DNA from: Immersiella caudata
Lineage: Eukaryota > Ascomycota > Sordariomycetes > Sordariales > Lasiosphaeriaceae
Assembly: GCA_030512335.1 (NCBI GenBank)
Contig: JAULSU010000001.1
Span: forward strand, 6,448,001-6,512,000
Reading direction: 5' to 3'
DNA: 64,000 nt
Each line of letters opens with the position of its first letter. Within the stretch, counting starts at the first letter, position 1. Made by a program: the position numbers and the translations under genes. The notes below the pieces were generated by a model. It saw nothing but the letters and a program-made list of their open reading frames with translations. It was not told where the DNA came from and made no database searches. Shown here piece after piece: positions 33,209 through 44,870 of this stretch.

Positions 33209-35256
33209 CAGCTTGACAGCCCAGTCCGGTGAGGGAGGCGAAGTACCCAGCCATTTTGGGTACAACCTCTGTGCCTGCATGCGGTCAGGCGCTCGGGCGG
33301 AGAGGTTGCATGAACAGAGAGATAGGCCAGCGGTTGGATTCGCTGGCCCATTCTCACAGCCAAAGTTGTTCCGAGCAAACCCTTCTTCGCTTCCAGGCTT
33401 CCTGTTCTGGTGGGCAAGCCCAAGTTTCAAGAAGCCTTCCATGGGACGCTTACTGCAGGTATCGGATGGCGTTGTGCCATCAGGCCGCGCAAGACAAGGA
33501 CTGGGCGGATCGCGGAAATCTGGAGCTGAGGAAGCAGTGTTACGAGTTGCACACTCGAGCAGGCCGAAGCCGTCAGCAGCAGCAGCCCAGGTGAGGCTGC
33601 ATTGCCTCTTGCGAAACAAACAAAATCTTGTTTATGCGTGATTCCTCAAATAGCCCAAATATTTAGACAGGCTGTGGTTTATTCAGGTAGTTTGCCGAAA
33701 ATACGGAATGCAACTTGTTCTCGTTGATGGACGTGTGGTGCTTTGTGGGGATGGAAGTCGACAAGAACAGTTTCGCCCGAGGTGTGGTTGTGTCGAAGAA
33801 CCCTCGAGGTTGCGATGCGAGTGGACGAGAAACGAATGAAACACGCGATTCAAACCCTCAAGGGCCCGTATGGAATGTCAGAACCGTCTTTACCGATAAG
33901 CTTTGGCTGCGGATTGGCGAAGAAGCAGTGGATTCTCACCGAAGGAATTCAGCCAGAAACCTCGAGTTGCCACTCGAGTGCATCGAATAAAGCGACCGTC
34001 CCACGTTGAGAGTCGATGGTGAGCTGAGTGGCTGGGCTGCTCCAGATTTCGTCGGGAACTGGATGTTGCCTCTGGAGAAACTAGAGTGCCACAGCAAACT
34101 TGACACTTCGAGAGGAAAGATCCGCCGCGTGACACATCACATGCCGGCTTGGGCACACTGCGGGTGAGATCTCGTCTTCTCAAGAGAAATGTGAGATGTG
34201 AGAGCCAGATGAGGCGTTGGTGGAAATTCAGAACACGTGAACAGAAGCGGATGTGCACACAACAATTCTCAACAGGGGGGCAATCTAAGGCGGCCAACGG
34301 CCCATTCTGAAAGGAGAACTCATCCCACTCTATAAAATAAGCACATTGCTGTGTGAACTTTGGGTGGGTTGGGCCGTTCCTGTCTTGGAACAGCGGAGGG
34401 AAATAAAGATGGTGATGGCTTCAGCCCTTCGGACCTGTAGGTTATGTGCTGACGGAGCGCGATTGAGGCCTCGAGGAACTGCCGGAGAAAAAAAAGAATG
34501 TGATGGCCGCTGGCCGCCTTTGGATTCGCCCAAAGCGCGCGGCGCAAGAAGACGGCTCAAAGACCGTCACCTACACTGTGTGATGGTGCATCGCGACTGG
34601 TGCATATGCAGGGCGGTTTAAGTGCTTGCAGGCGGCCGCTCAACTCTGACCTTTCCGACTGGTTGCGACTTTCTTTTCCCACCAGTCTCGTCTCGTAGCT
34701 TGTTGACAGACGCAAGCCCACGCCGCCCACACGAGAAGAGCGGTTGATGTGAGTGGCCACATCCCGTTGCGATCGCCTCCACCGTTGCCTGCGAGCCCGC
34801 AAAATCTCTCCCGGCGGTTTCATGTTTCTGTCTCCTCCCACAGCCGCCAAGCCACCCGCATGAGTGACGACGAAGGGCATTCGCTCAAAAACTCTGCTGC
34901 GAGGAAAATCCGTCGATTCCTGTTGGTTGTCCAGACCTTCTGATCCGCGGGCCTTGGCGTGAGGACTGTACCTTAGTGTACCATCATCACCCTCTGAGCG
35001 AAACGCGGGCTGCCGCCGATGCGGTCCCCGAATGCTTCGATTCGTCCATTTCACACACTACACCGGGGCATGTGCGGGAGCTGAGAGCGGCGATTCCTTC
35101 GACGGGGCGGCCAAGCAAAGAAGACAACACGAGATCGAGGTGGGTTGGACTGTGGGTGGACTCGTGGTGTGGCCCAAGCGACGTCGGCACATCCCACTGG
35201 TCAATCAGAACATTCTGGTACTCTATTTCACGCACTGCGGGCAGCAATGGGGTTGT

Positions 35257-35280
35257 GTGGTGGTGGTGGTGGTGGTGGTG
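35257..35280 (+). repeat. TGG microsatellite, eight units
   Basis: The tract is an uninterrupted run of TGG within non-coding DNA. Confidence 0.85.
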
Positions 35281-37798
35281 CTGCGGAACGTGGATTGCGT
35301 GACAGCGGAGACTGGTATCGATAGCGGGCAATCCGCACAAGACGTTGGCTTTGGAGGGGCATGATGATAGACGCCCTTCCGCGGCGTCATGATTGCGATG
35401 GTCTCTCACGCATCGAAATATTGGGCGCCAATTTCCTCGTGATACGCGTGCAGGCAATCGAGGACGGGATGTCGTCCCGTCTGACTGGCCGTCTTCATGG
35501 AGGGCGGGGAGAGGGCCTTTCGGAGGATTGATTATTCTTGGAAACAGCCCTGGGGCCAGCTCGTCTATCCCGAGCTCGAATACCTGGTTTCGCCTCCAGC
35601 GAAGGCATGAAAAGACATGGCCGGACTATCCCGGCCGCTAAATTCAATGCTGTGACGACGGTCAGCAGCTGGCGCGATTCACCATGTGTTTCGTCTATCA
35701 CGGGCAGCTGTCCCGTTCCAGCAGCCCATGTTTCGAGCGCATGAAGGCGAAGGTGGCAGCGCATTCGCATCCCGCGCTTCGCTTTCTGGCGATCTACTGA
35801 CGGCTGGCGGTTGCCAGCACCTTCTCCCGTCTCCCGTCGCTAGGCGGCCGCGATGCGGTGGTGATCGGCTCAAGCTCTGCGCTGAGGCCGAGGACGGCGG
35901 TTGCGTGTCTCGATACTGAGGGACGGCGCGACGCCGTTTCTCGAGGACCGCCTCGCGATGTAGGTGGTCTCTCGGATTGTGCGTACCTTACATCTAACAG
36001 CTGCGGCCGCTACTGGCCGATTCCAGAGGGAGGCCTGGATGTGACATGACGCCCACCCAGCGAATGGCTGCGTTCGGCTTGCCGTCGGACGACGCGCCTG
36101 GCGGTGACTGCTTCTGAGAGGATACCTCTTGTGCAAGCTCTGTGGAGGGCGGCCGTGCTGGCTCGCCGGCCTATCAGCGGAGCGGAGGCCGTCCGTGTCG
36201 GCTTTATGCATGCGCTCGACCGCTCCTGTTGGTCCGCTACCCGTCCACAAATCCCACCGAGACGACTTGTGCACGCCACCCATCCACCCTACCTTATTGC
36301 GGTTAGGCCCTCTGCAAAACTGCTTTTGCGCTCCAGACAGATTACGAACAGCTTGACCTGTACGGAGTACGTATGCAGTAGAGAGATACGGACGACAGAG
36401 CGGGATGGGGGAAGTAGCCCGTGTCCATTGACCGCAGGAGTGGTCGCCAGAAGGAACGCGACGAGAGGGGAAGCGGGCAGGACGAAAAATCGATTTTCGC
36501 CTCGCCCGCCCACCTCTGCCATCCATCCCGCATCCCACTCCCGGCTTGCACCTCGACTCTGGCGCGTCGGATGAGCTGTCGCCTTGCCTGACTGATGTTT
36601 GACAGAGCAAACTGATGGCTCAGCTCCACATTCTAACCCGAATGTGGTCTGACAGCGTCGGAGACTGGGAGAGCTCTTGAGGGGACCAACTGGAGACGCG
36701 GAGAGGGGTCGAATCCCGCCCAGCAGTGGGTGTGGATCACGGCGATGGTGTGCCTGTCTTGCCCGCTGTGACACGAGCTGGCAGCGCAGAGCGGGGAGCG
36801 CCCAGGCTCGACGGTGCTGATGCTCACTGCTGCTCGCAGGCGTCGCTCGCACTCCAGCGAGTCCAACCACCGGCACGGGCTGCGCTGCACTGGCTGGGTG
36901 GATGCCCTCACTGGCTGCTGGGCTGCTGCTGAACGTACTGGGCTGGGAACCAAGCCCCTCCGCCCAACCTCGGTGCCGGGTCAAAACGCTGACGGCAGCG
37001 AACCACGACTCAGCACCAGCGCAAGGTGACCTCTGGCGTGCGTGCAGGCACCGCACGCACCGCAGTCAAATGCTACTAGTGCCATGTATTGGACTGGCTT
37101 GGTGTGCCGAGGCGTCCAGTCACTGGGTGCGCCTGGGTCGGTGAGGTGAGGTACCATCGATTCGACGGTACATCCGTGTCTGCGCAGCGCACTCAGTCGC
37201 GGTCCAGATTTAGAATTGGACTAGCGGCCTCGGGGCTGCGCCTTCCTGCTCGAGGAGCCACCCACACACCGCGCAGCGGCCCCCCCCTCGTCTGATGTTT
37301 CTACCTACTTGCCCCAGACATGCGCAGACAGGGGCCCTGGCGGGGCCAGTCCTGCCGGCCTGTGGGTTCCTGGCCTTGACCAGGTCCAAGGCCCATCGTG
37401 GCCCTTGTCGACCTCAAGCGAGACAGACACCACGCATGGTGGGTTGGGAGGGTCGGTCGGGGGGTGTGAGTGGTGTGCGCCGTGTGGGAGCCCATTCCCA
37501 TTCCAGCGGCCTGGCGAGGGCAGAGATAAGTCGTCGTGGTGTGGGTTTACATATCCTCCCCACGGCCTGCCACTCTCACCGGCGTCCTGTCTCCCCTCCC
37601 ACATCGGCAGATCTGTCGACCTGGACGCGCGATCTCTTCTCCTTCCTTTACATCGGTTCTGCTTCTTCCGGGACTCGCCTTCAGGATATCTATCATATCC
37701 GTTCCCTTCCTTCAGTGCATCTGCTTCGCTCCCGCCCGCACCGACTCCCGCCCGACACCTCCGCTAGAGACCGACAAGTGCCTCGCCCGAACGAGTTC

Positions 37799-37828
37799 AT
37801 GTACAACACCAGTCCCCGAGACTACTAA
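37799..37828 (+). promoter_or_regulatory. upstream ORF in the Msn2-like gene leader
   Basis: ATG to TAA encodes nine residues (MYNTSPRDY) and lies 326 bp before the main start, inside the C/T-rich probable leader. The same frame is open upstream to another ATG at 37295. If transcribed, it would sit 5' of the main ORF and could limit translation, as small upstream ORFs do in other stress regulators. Transcription start is unknown. Confidence 0.4.
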
Positions 37829-38077
37829 ACCCGGCCCGTCGTGATCCATCGATCGTGACCGCCAGCCATTCCTTAGCACCAGAACCGGACCACCACCACC
37901 TTCTTTAGGCCACTGCCGACGATAACCCGAGAGACCTTCGCAAGGACTCGCTGTATACTACGCCCGCTATATACTTAATCATTAAACGACAAGGCATTGG
38001 TCCCAGTCGATTGTGACAGTTAGAAAGAGAGAAACGGAAAGAAAGAGACGGAAACCAACCTTCCATCTTGGTTACCA

Positions 38078-38146
38078 GGTAGGTGCTGTCCGCCCTAAAT
38101 CGTGGGAGCTCTTGAGAGCTTTGGCTGACAGCAGCGGCACTTGCAG
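38078..38146 (+). other. probable leader intron of the Msn2-like gene
   Basis: The donor CAG|GTAGGT (38078) and acceptor TTGCAG (38146) bound a 69-bp intron ending seven bases before the start ATG. Splicing it removes the in-frame upstream extension. Confidence 0.55.
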
Positions 38147-38153
38147 CATCACA

Positions 38154-40091
38154 ATGGAGACCATGATGGCACACCAGGGGATGGCACCGGCCTTCCTCTA
38201 CTACAACCCAGACCCCAACCCACAGAACCGCCAGCAAGGGCACTTTGTGCCTCACCCGCATCCTCATCCGCACCCTGCGCTCCAGCAGCACCACCACATG
38301 ACCGTGTTCCCCGTCGTGCCCACGCTGCCATCGACGCCCATGTACTCGAGGCCCAACTCGTCCAGCTCGCAGATCCAGATGCACCCCAAGATGTTCCCCG
38401 GTATGCCGTCGACGTTGACGCCGCTGGCATCGCCGCAGCCCATCGCTCACAAGCCCAATATGGTCCTGGACACCGATATCAGCGAAGTCGACAGCATGTA
38501 CTATCCATCAACACCACCGCTTTCATCCTCTGGCAGCGTCATCAGCAGCCCCGGCAGCTACGATATGCTCCAGACCCCGCTGAACCCCATGTTCTCTGGA
38601 CTCGATGGCGTTGAGGGCAAGGAGGTGTGCAATGTGGACGGCCTGCCCGAGAACTTTCCCGCCCTGGACTGGTCCAGCTGCGCTTCGCCCCCCATGACCC
38701 CAGGTATGTGCTTGTGATTTTTTCTGGACTTTGCAAATGCATGGAATCGTCGTGAAAAGTATAATATTCAGATGGCGGAATTGCACTTTCCATTTCGGTA
38801 TTGGCGGGGCTTTTCCATTTTGCTGGGACCCAGCACCTGAAATTGGGGCCGTAACTGACCTGGAATTTCCCGTTTTGCAGTGTACCTTCCTTCCCAAACA
38901 CCCGCACCTAGCAGACTCGGCTCGCTTAGCTGCAACAACAGCGATCTGCTTTCCGCCACTGCATCCTGCGCTTCGCTTTCCCCGTCGCCGGTACCCTTCG
39001 CGAGAACACTCCCGTCTTCGGGCAACACCAACTTCTGCGACCCTCGCAACCTGATCGTTGGCACCGTAAACTCTACCCTCGCACCGGAATTCTCGGCCCT
39101 CCCCACCCTCTCCGCTGGTGACGACGAGGACCACAAGTTTGTGCAAGCATCCGCTCCCACACTTGCCCCAGCAGCTCTCTCACCCAGCGCGTCGTTCGAG
39201 TTTAGCGCGCCTCTCCACCCCAGCCTGCCGTTCAGTGAACTTGACGACCTCGAGTCCGAGAACGACTTTGTCAACGGCCTTGTCAATCTGGGCGAGCAGC
39301 CTGCAGTTCAGAATAGCCGATCTCGCGCCAGCTCAGACGCAATTTCCCTCGGCCACTCTAGCTTCGCCTGCGACGACGACTTTGAGGAGCTTGACCGCGA
39401 CTCGTTTGCCGCCGACTGCTTCCCTAGCCCTGCCAACTCGTGCGAGGACGATTGCCGCCAGAGCAAGAGACAAAAAATGGATTCGGCCGAGCCCGTCATG
39501 AACTCGGCCACCGAGTCGCAGTCTGGCAGCACCCAGCAGCAATCGACGCCGCCTGCCGAGAACCAGGGCAACGAGGCTTCCCAGACAAACAACGGCTCCG
39601 AGTCCCACTCCGACAATGCCCCCCACACCCCGGTTGCCGCCCCGACTAACCGCCGCGGTCGCAAGCAGTCCCTCACCGAGGACCCTTCGAAGACTTTCGT
39701 GTGTGAGATCTGCTTCCGTCGCTTCCGTCGTCAAGAGCATCTCAAGCGCCACTATCGCTCCCTCCACACTGAAGAGAAGCCTTTTGAGTGCCACGAGTGC
39801 GGCAAGAAGTTCTCTCGTTCCGACAACCTTGCCCAGCACTCGCGCACCCACGGATCCGGTGCCATCGTCATGAACCTGATTGACGACCCCGATGCCATGG
39901 CTGCTGCCAGCTACTCCGGCGCCTACCACCATCTGATGGGCGTACACCACCCCATGGGCAACCCCGAGGACTACCCTGCTACCCTTGGCAAGGTTCTTTT
40001 CCAGGTCGCCGCCGAGATCCCTGGCAGTGCCAGCGAGCTGTCCTCGGATGAGGGCAGCGACAGCGGCAAGAAGAGGAAGCGTTCCGAGTAA
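38154..40091 (+). CDS. C2H2 stress regulator of the Msn2/Msn4 (Seb1/MsnA) type
   Basis: Exons 38154-38703 and 38881-40091 (intron 177 bp) give 586 residues. Two C2H2 fingers near residues 458-479 and 487-507 (CEICFRRFRRQEHLKRH and CHECGKKFSRSDNLAQH) carry the spacing and recognition residues of Msn2/Seb1, which bind the STRE AGGGG. Just before them RRGRKQSL (Ser about 447) is a good PKA-type site within a basic nuclear signal, as in yeast Msn2. The N-terminus is Pro/Gln/His-rich with an HPHPHPHP run and acidic SEVDSMYYP patches likely to activate. A basic RKRSE tail ends the protein. It sits downstream of the 12.9-kb desert with an uORF and leader intron, suggesting layered control. Confidence 0.9.
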
Positions 40092-42209
40092 GAAGTGAAT
40101 CAACTCCTGCAGCTCAGCCTGCATTCGCTTCTTCTCACACTCTTCACAATGCCGGTGGTTGTCGCAGCGGAACGTGCCACCGTCATTGACGTCCGCCATG
40201 ATATGATGACGAACTTCTTTCTCCCGACTCGCCATGGGCTAGTCACCTTAGGGATCACATAAAGAGGGATTTCACCAAAAAGCAAGGTGTTGGCTGATTT
40301 TCGGCATTTGCATCTACACCTTCTTGTACAACACCTGTTCTACCTGTTATTTTTTCTTCCCAGCAATCTTTCGGAGCGGTGGATAGCGTCATGACCCAAA
40401 AGTTTGCGATTTGGCGAGGGTGCGAAAGGACATCAGCGCTCGGGGATATATGGGGATGGGCAGTATATGAATTTGGCACGAGACGAGAGAACGACCTTGC
40501 GTGCAGATGAAAGAGCTTCACAGTCTCATCGCATCGCATCATAAACCGTATTTGGCGGCTTTTAGTTCTCTACCCTCGTTGTAATAGTACAGCACTGGCA
40601 GGGCATTTGCCTCGGCTCTGGAAGTACTCTTTTTACACCACACGTTTTGTCTTTCTTTTCTGATCGGTGATGGGGATGTTTGTCACAAGCGGTGTGTTTG
40701 TCTGAGTATAGTGGTTCGATTCTTCCGATCAGTCAAGCTGTTTTTTCGAGTTACTTCTGGTATCTTCTCAGGAAGCCTAGAGCGTCACGGGGGAGGATAG
40801 ACTTGTGGTTGCGTGCGGGTCACTGAGTCCCCCGGACCGGGGGTGCATCCAGCAAGGGAGGCAGAGGGAAGTTACTTTAGTCAACAACACGGTTCAGTAT
40901 GCAGCTTCAACCCTCGGTTGAAGCACGCAATGCCAATTCATCACAGAACTGTTTGTTGGTGCCGCCATTTTCTGACTTCGGAGCCTATGAGAATGAAATG
41001 TGACAAAAATTCAGACGGTCATTGCCTCTGCTCTGGCGAGGTGGTGAAAAAGCAACCGCATAGAATTGTGCACTCCTTGCTTATCTTCCCCTGGAAGAGG
41101 CATTTCTCGAACTCGAGGGCAGTTGTGCCCCTGCAGAACGGTTGTTTTGTGTGCGGGCCCGCCCTGTGGACAGTGTGAACAGTGCCCTGGGCGGGAGGTG
41201 CATGGCTGAAACGAGGGTCTTCCGAATTCTGGACAACTTGTCCAGGACAAGACGCACGCTATACTCGACTAGAGCCAGATAGGGAAGTGGTTATCTCTAG
41301 CTTCGCAGAGGGCTGGATTCTTCAGATCGCCAGCTTGTCTCTGGCTACCCGAGAGGATGATCCGAATCTCGCAAATCGGCATCTTCAACAATCACATGGG
41401 AGCTCTCTTCACAGCTACTGGTAACCCAAAGGTAATTACCCCGAGACCCTCCCTCGGCCATTATTTTTCCGCACCATCTGCGGGAACCTCTCAAAACGGA
41501 GAGCCCTCATCTGGGGCCGCGATGACAGGTTTATTTTAGCCATGCGAGAACGTTGCTTTTGGGACCAGACGGTATCAGGGGGCCTAGGCTGTCAATACCG
41601 TAAATTCTGGACGACGATAGGCTGGAACAGGGGGGTAAACATGCCCATCCCCACTGTGCTCGTTTTCGCTAGACTGGAAGCCGGGTCCACGACTCCGGTA
41701 GCAAAGAAGCACCACCACCGCAAAGGCAGCATTTTGCCTCGATACGACACAAGACCCCCCCTGTCCGAGACGATATCGGATTCGGGAAAAGCGCCAGAGT
41801 CAGTGGGCATAGGGAAATGACTCGCGAGGCTTCTAGCCACGGCTCTGGGTCGGCTCGTCGTTAGCCTCGCCGTCGGGTTATGTTCGGCGGTGACTTGTCA
41901 CTGACTGGTAAGTTACGATGTGGGCCCCACCCCACTCAAAATCCCGACAGGCGTTCGAACAACTCGTCCGACGCGACCTGACACCAGATTCTCACAATCT
42001 CATCTCGTTCGGCAGAAAACTCGGGGTCCCAGTCCGGCCGGCACATCGCGGCCACCCAGGCCAACAACCCAGTCCGGCGAGTCATCCAAGACACACTCTC
42101 TTTTCTGCACGTCCGACCATCTGGCCAGTCGATCGTCAGCAGCACGCGCACGGCCGCGTATTTGCTGACATTGACACATTGAGAGTCCAGACCCAACTGA
42201 ACACCCAGG
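40092..42209. other. intergenic: Msn2-like 3' UTR and DPH6 promoter
   Basis: No gene was seen in the 2.1 kb. The frame at 40813-41178 (121 codons) starts with GTG and is not convincing; others overlap on both strands. Confidence 0.5.
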
Positions 42210-44870
42210 ATGGCTCCTCCTCCCACCTCGTCGTCCGGACTAAACGTGATCGCGCTCGTGTCCGGGGGCAAAGACAGCTTCTTCTCGCTTCTCCATTGCC
42301 GAGCAAATGGCCACCGCGTTGTCGCCCTAGCTAATCTCCGTCCACCCTCACCCTTGCCTGTACTCTTGGAACAACCATCAGGGTCCAGTCCCTCTTTTGC
42401 GGCAGCGGCAGCGGCAACGGTGGCCCCCGCCGCCGTCTCAACCCCAGAAGCGGCCAGTGCCGTTGTCTCGGGCAGCAGCGGCGCGAGAGATGTCGCAATC
42501 AAATCTTCTTCTCCCTCATCTTCTTCCCTTCTCGCCGCGGCTACCACAAACCAGGATGGAGTTCCTCCCGCCAAGCCACTATCCACCCCGGAAGCCTCCC
42601 GCGGACCCGGAGCGGGACCACCGCAAGATGAAGTTGCTACCATGGAACAGGATCTCAACAGCTTCATGTATCAAACCGTGGGGCACCAGGTCATCCCGCT
42701 GTACGACGAGGCCACGGGGATCCCACTCTACCGGAGGTCTATCACCGGGGGTCAGGGGCGCCACGGGAAGGATTACGGGCACACCTGCGCGGAGGCGGAG
42801 GAGGATGATGAGACCGAGTCCATGATTCCGCTGCTAAAGGAAATCAGGGAAAAGCATCCCGAGGCCAATGCTCTCTGTGCCGGGGCGATATTGAGTACCT
42901 ACCAGCGCACCCGTGTGGAATCCGTGGCGACACGGCTAGGGTTAGTGCCCGTGGCATATCTGTGGAAGTATCCGACGCTTCCCGCGCCGGAGGGGGCCCC
43001 ACCGGGCATGGCGGGAGACACCCAGCTGCTGGATGATATGGCGGCTGTGGGGATGGAAGTGCGCATCATCAAAGTAGCCAGCGGGGGCCTGGATGAGTCT
43101 TTCCTGTGGACAAATCTTGCCAGTGTAAGTGGGAAGAACAAAGTGGTGAAAGCGATTTTGAGGTTTGGGCCGCAGGAGACGGGGGCGGCGATAGGGGAGG
43201 GGGGCGAGTTCGAGACATTAGTTCTGGATGCGCCATTCTTCAAGAAGAGGGTTGTTGTCACCGAGGGCAATAGGAAAGTTGTCAACGAGGGGGGTGGGAA
43301 TGCTTGGTTGATGTTAGGGAATTCGAAGTTGGAGGAGAAAGAAAGCGCTGAGGGGGGTGCGACAAACGTCAGAATTCCTGGGTTGATGGATGTCAAGTTC
43401 GAGCACGTGTTGGAGCATGTGTTGGGGAGCGCTGAGGACTCTGCATTCACTCGGGAGGCATCTGGTTGTCTAGAAAGCTCCGAACTCGAGCGTACGCCTC
43501 GCTTGGGTCAACTTCAACGGCCTGGCAAGACGAAGCTCCAGCAATGGTGCCTTGTCCGCCGCCCGTCTAGCAGCTCTACCTCCATCGAGGCAGAAACAAA
43601 GTCTGTGGTTGAGCAAATCCGACAGAAGCTTCATCAAACATCACTCACCCCGTCCGCCATCATCAATACAATAATCCTTCTTCGCCACATGGCCGACTTT
43701 CCCACTGTGAACACCATCTACGGTGCACTCTTCGATGCCCCGAATCCTCCCTCACGGGTTACTGTCTCCTGTGGCGATCTGCTTGCCTCTGACCCATCTG
43801 TCAACATCGCAGTCTACCTCTCCGTGCATGACAACCTCACCTCTTATCAAAGACAAGGCCTCCACGTCCAATCTCGCTCCTACTGGGCGCCTGCCAACAT
43901 CGGCCCCTATAGCCAAGCAATCACCATTCCGGTGGCAAGCCTGGCCTCAAGCAAAAGTGGAGGTCCCAAACTGGTCAGCATCGCAGGCCAAATCCCCTTG
44001 ATCCCGGCCACAATGGTCCTCCCGCTGGAAGGCGGCCTCCCGCTACAACTCACGTTATCATTGCAACACCTCTGGCGTATCGGCTGCGAGATGGGCGTCC
44101 AGTGGTGGAGTAGCGCCGTAGCATACTTTCCTCGTTCTACTCAATCGGACATGCCAATGTCTCGCAAAGCACAGCTTGCTTCCAAGACATGGGAGATGGC
44201 CCATCTCTGGTCTGCCAAAAGCTCGGACGAGGATGACGACGAAGCAGGTCCCGATCTCTGGGACAGGAGATTCAACCCGCTGTATCAGACGTTCGGCGGT
44301 GGAGGGGAGAACGCCTTGGAGGCAAAGCTGCCGGATTGGTATGTCATTTCTACTTCTGGTAGCGGCGATATGGGTGAGAAGAGAAAGAAGGCAATCCCGC
44401 CGTTGTTCTCTGCGGAGGTCGCGGAGCTACCAAGAGCTGCGGGGGTGGAATGGCACGCCCATTTCGGTTTCTCCGGGGTTGAAATCGGGATGGTTTCGTC
44501 ATGGAAGGCACAATCTCCAGTCGACGGTGACGTGGGCGTGTATCACTGTGCTCTGAAGTCAGCGAATGGAGTTAATTTCCTTCAGACTGCTCTTGTGGAG
44601 GCGTTGGGGGCGCCGGGCGAGAGGAAGCAACCGTTGACAAAGGAGGGAGTCGACAATATCGCGAGAAACACAATTACGAAGTTTCAAGAGGGAGGCGCGG
44701 AGGCGAACGTGGAGGGATTGGCTGCGGTTGCGAGGTACTTTGTTGTCGGAGCCGGAGGTATGGGGGTGAGTGGAGAGAATGGGCCGGTGGTGCCGTGTGC
44801 GTCATTGTGGGATGCGGCTGGGAGGGCATTGGCGTCGGTGACGATTTATCAGAGCGCGTTTGACGTTTGA
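42210..44870 (+). CDS. DPH6: diphthine-ammonia ligase Dph6 with C-terminal RidA-like domains
   Basis: One exon encodes 886 residues. The PP-loop (SGGKDS, residues 18-23) and FMYQTVGHQ, GAILSTYQRTRVE, GLVPVAYLWKYPT, GGEFETLVLD mark the ATP-dependent ligase. The C-terminal third has RidA/YjgF-type segments (YWAPANIGPYSQAI, then VSIAGQIPLIPATM), as in fungal and plant Dph6. Dph6 amidates diphthine on EF2, the last step of diphthamide synthesis. Between residues 46 and 144 an Ala/Ser/Pro-rich insertion interrupts the fold where close relatives run directly from the Leu-Arg-Pro strand to the DLNSFMYQ helix; it is unspliced and in frame. It could be a species-specific loop or a missed intron, but no good donor and acceptor pair bounds it. 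Confidence 0.92.
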   Translation: MAPPPTSSSGLNVIALVSGGKDSFFSLLHCRANGHRVVALANLRPPSPLPVLLEQPSGSSPSFAAAAAATVAPAAVSTPEAASAVVSGSSGARDVAIKSSSPSSSSLLAAATTNQDGVPPAKPLSTPEASRGPGAGPPQDEVATMEQDLNSFMYQTVGHQVIPLYDEATGIPLYRRSITGGQGRHGKDYGHTCAEAEEDDETESMIPLLKEIREKHPEANALCAGAILSTYQRTRVESVATRLGLVPVAYLWKYPTLPAPEGAPPGMAGDTQLLDDMAAVGMEVRIIKVASGGLDESFLWTNLASVSGKNKVVKAILRFGPQETGAAIGEGGEFETLVLDAPFFKKRVVVTEGNRKVVNEGGGNAWLMLGNSKLEEKESAEGGATNVRIPGLMDVKFEHVLEHVLGSAEDSAFTREASGCLESSELERTPRLGQLQRPGKTKLQQWCLVRRPSSSSTSIEAETKSVVEQIRQKLHQTSLTPSAIINTIILLRHMADFPTVNTIYGALFDAPNPPSRVTVSCGDLLASDPSVNIAVYLSVHDNLTSYQRQGLHVQSRSYWAPANIGPYSQAITIPVASLASSKSGGPKLVSIAGQIPLIPATMVLPLEGGLPLQLTLSLQHLWRIGCEMGVQWWSSAVAYFPRSTQSDMPMSRKAQLASKTWEMAHLWSAKSSDEDDDEAGPDLWDRRFNPLYQTFGGGGENALEAKLPDWYVISTSGSGDMGEKRKKAIPPLFSAEVAELPRAAGVEWHAHFGFSGVEIGMVSSWKAQSPVDGDVGVYHCALKSANGVNFLQTALVEALGAPGERKQPLTKEGVDNIARNTITKFQEGGAEANVEGLAAVARYFVVGAGGMGVSGENGPVVPCASLWDAAGRALASVTIYQSAFDV

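Larger units (their letters stand above)
25242..38153. other. gene desert of about 12.9 kb upstream of the Msn2-like gene
   Basis: No gene with a recognisable product was found. The stretch 25242-28400 is more AT-rich and has coding-like fragments on both strands; 28400-37500 is GC-rich, with long overlapping frames in several phases (for example minus 32725-33423, 35870-36610, 36289-37056) that look like chance in GC-rich DNA. It holds short repeats (28612-28635, 28909-28948, a TGG run at 35257-35280), a hairpin-forming inverted repeat (33163-33208) and a TATAAAATAA match (34331-34340). The last 600 bases are C/T-rich and probably transcribed as leader. Confidence 0.6.

Noticed and set aside
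36289..37056. 255-codon minus-strand frame in the desert, with 246 codons overlapping in another phase
   Set aside because: Overlapping frames in GC-rich DNA, composition rich in Arg, Ser, His and Pro, no domain; likely chance.
37295..37828. 177-codon plus-strand frame from an ATG, ending at the uORF stop
   Set aside because: No conserved content; the final nine codons are better treated as an uORF in the leader.
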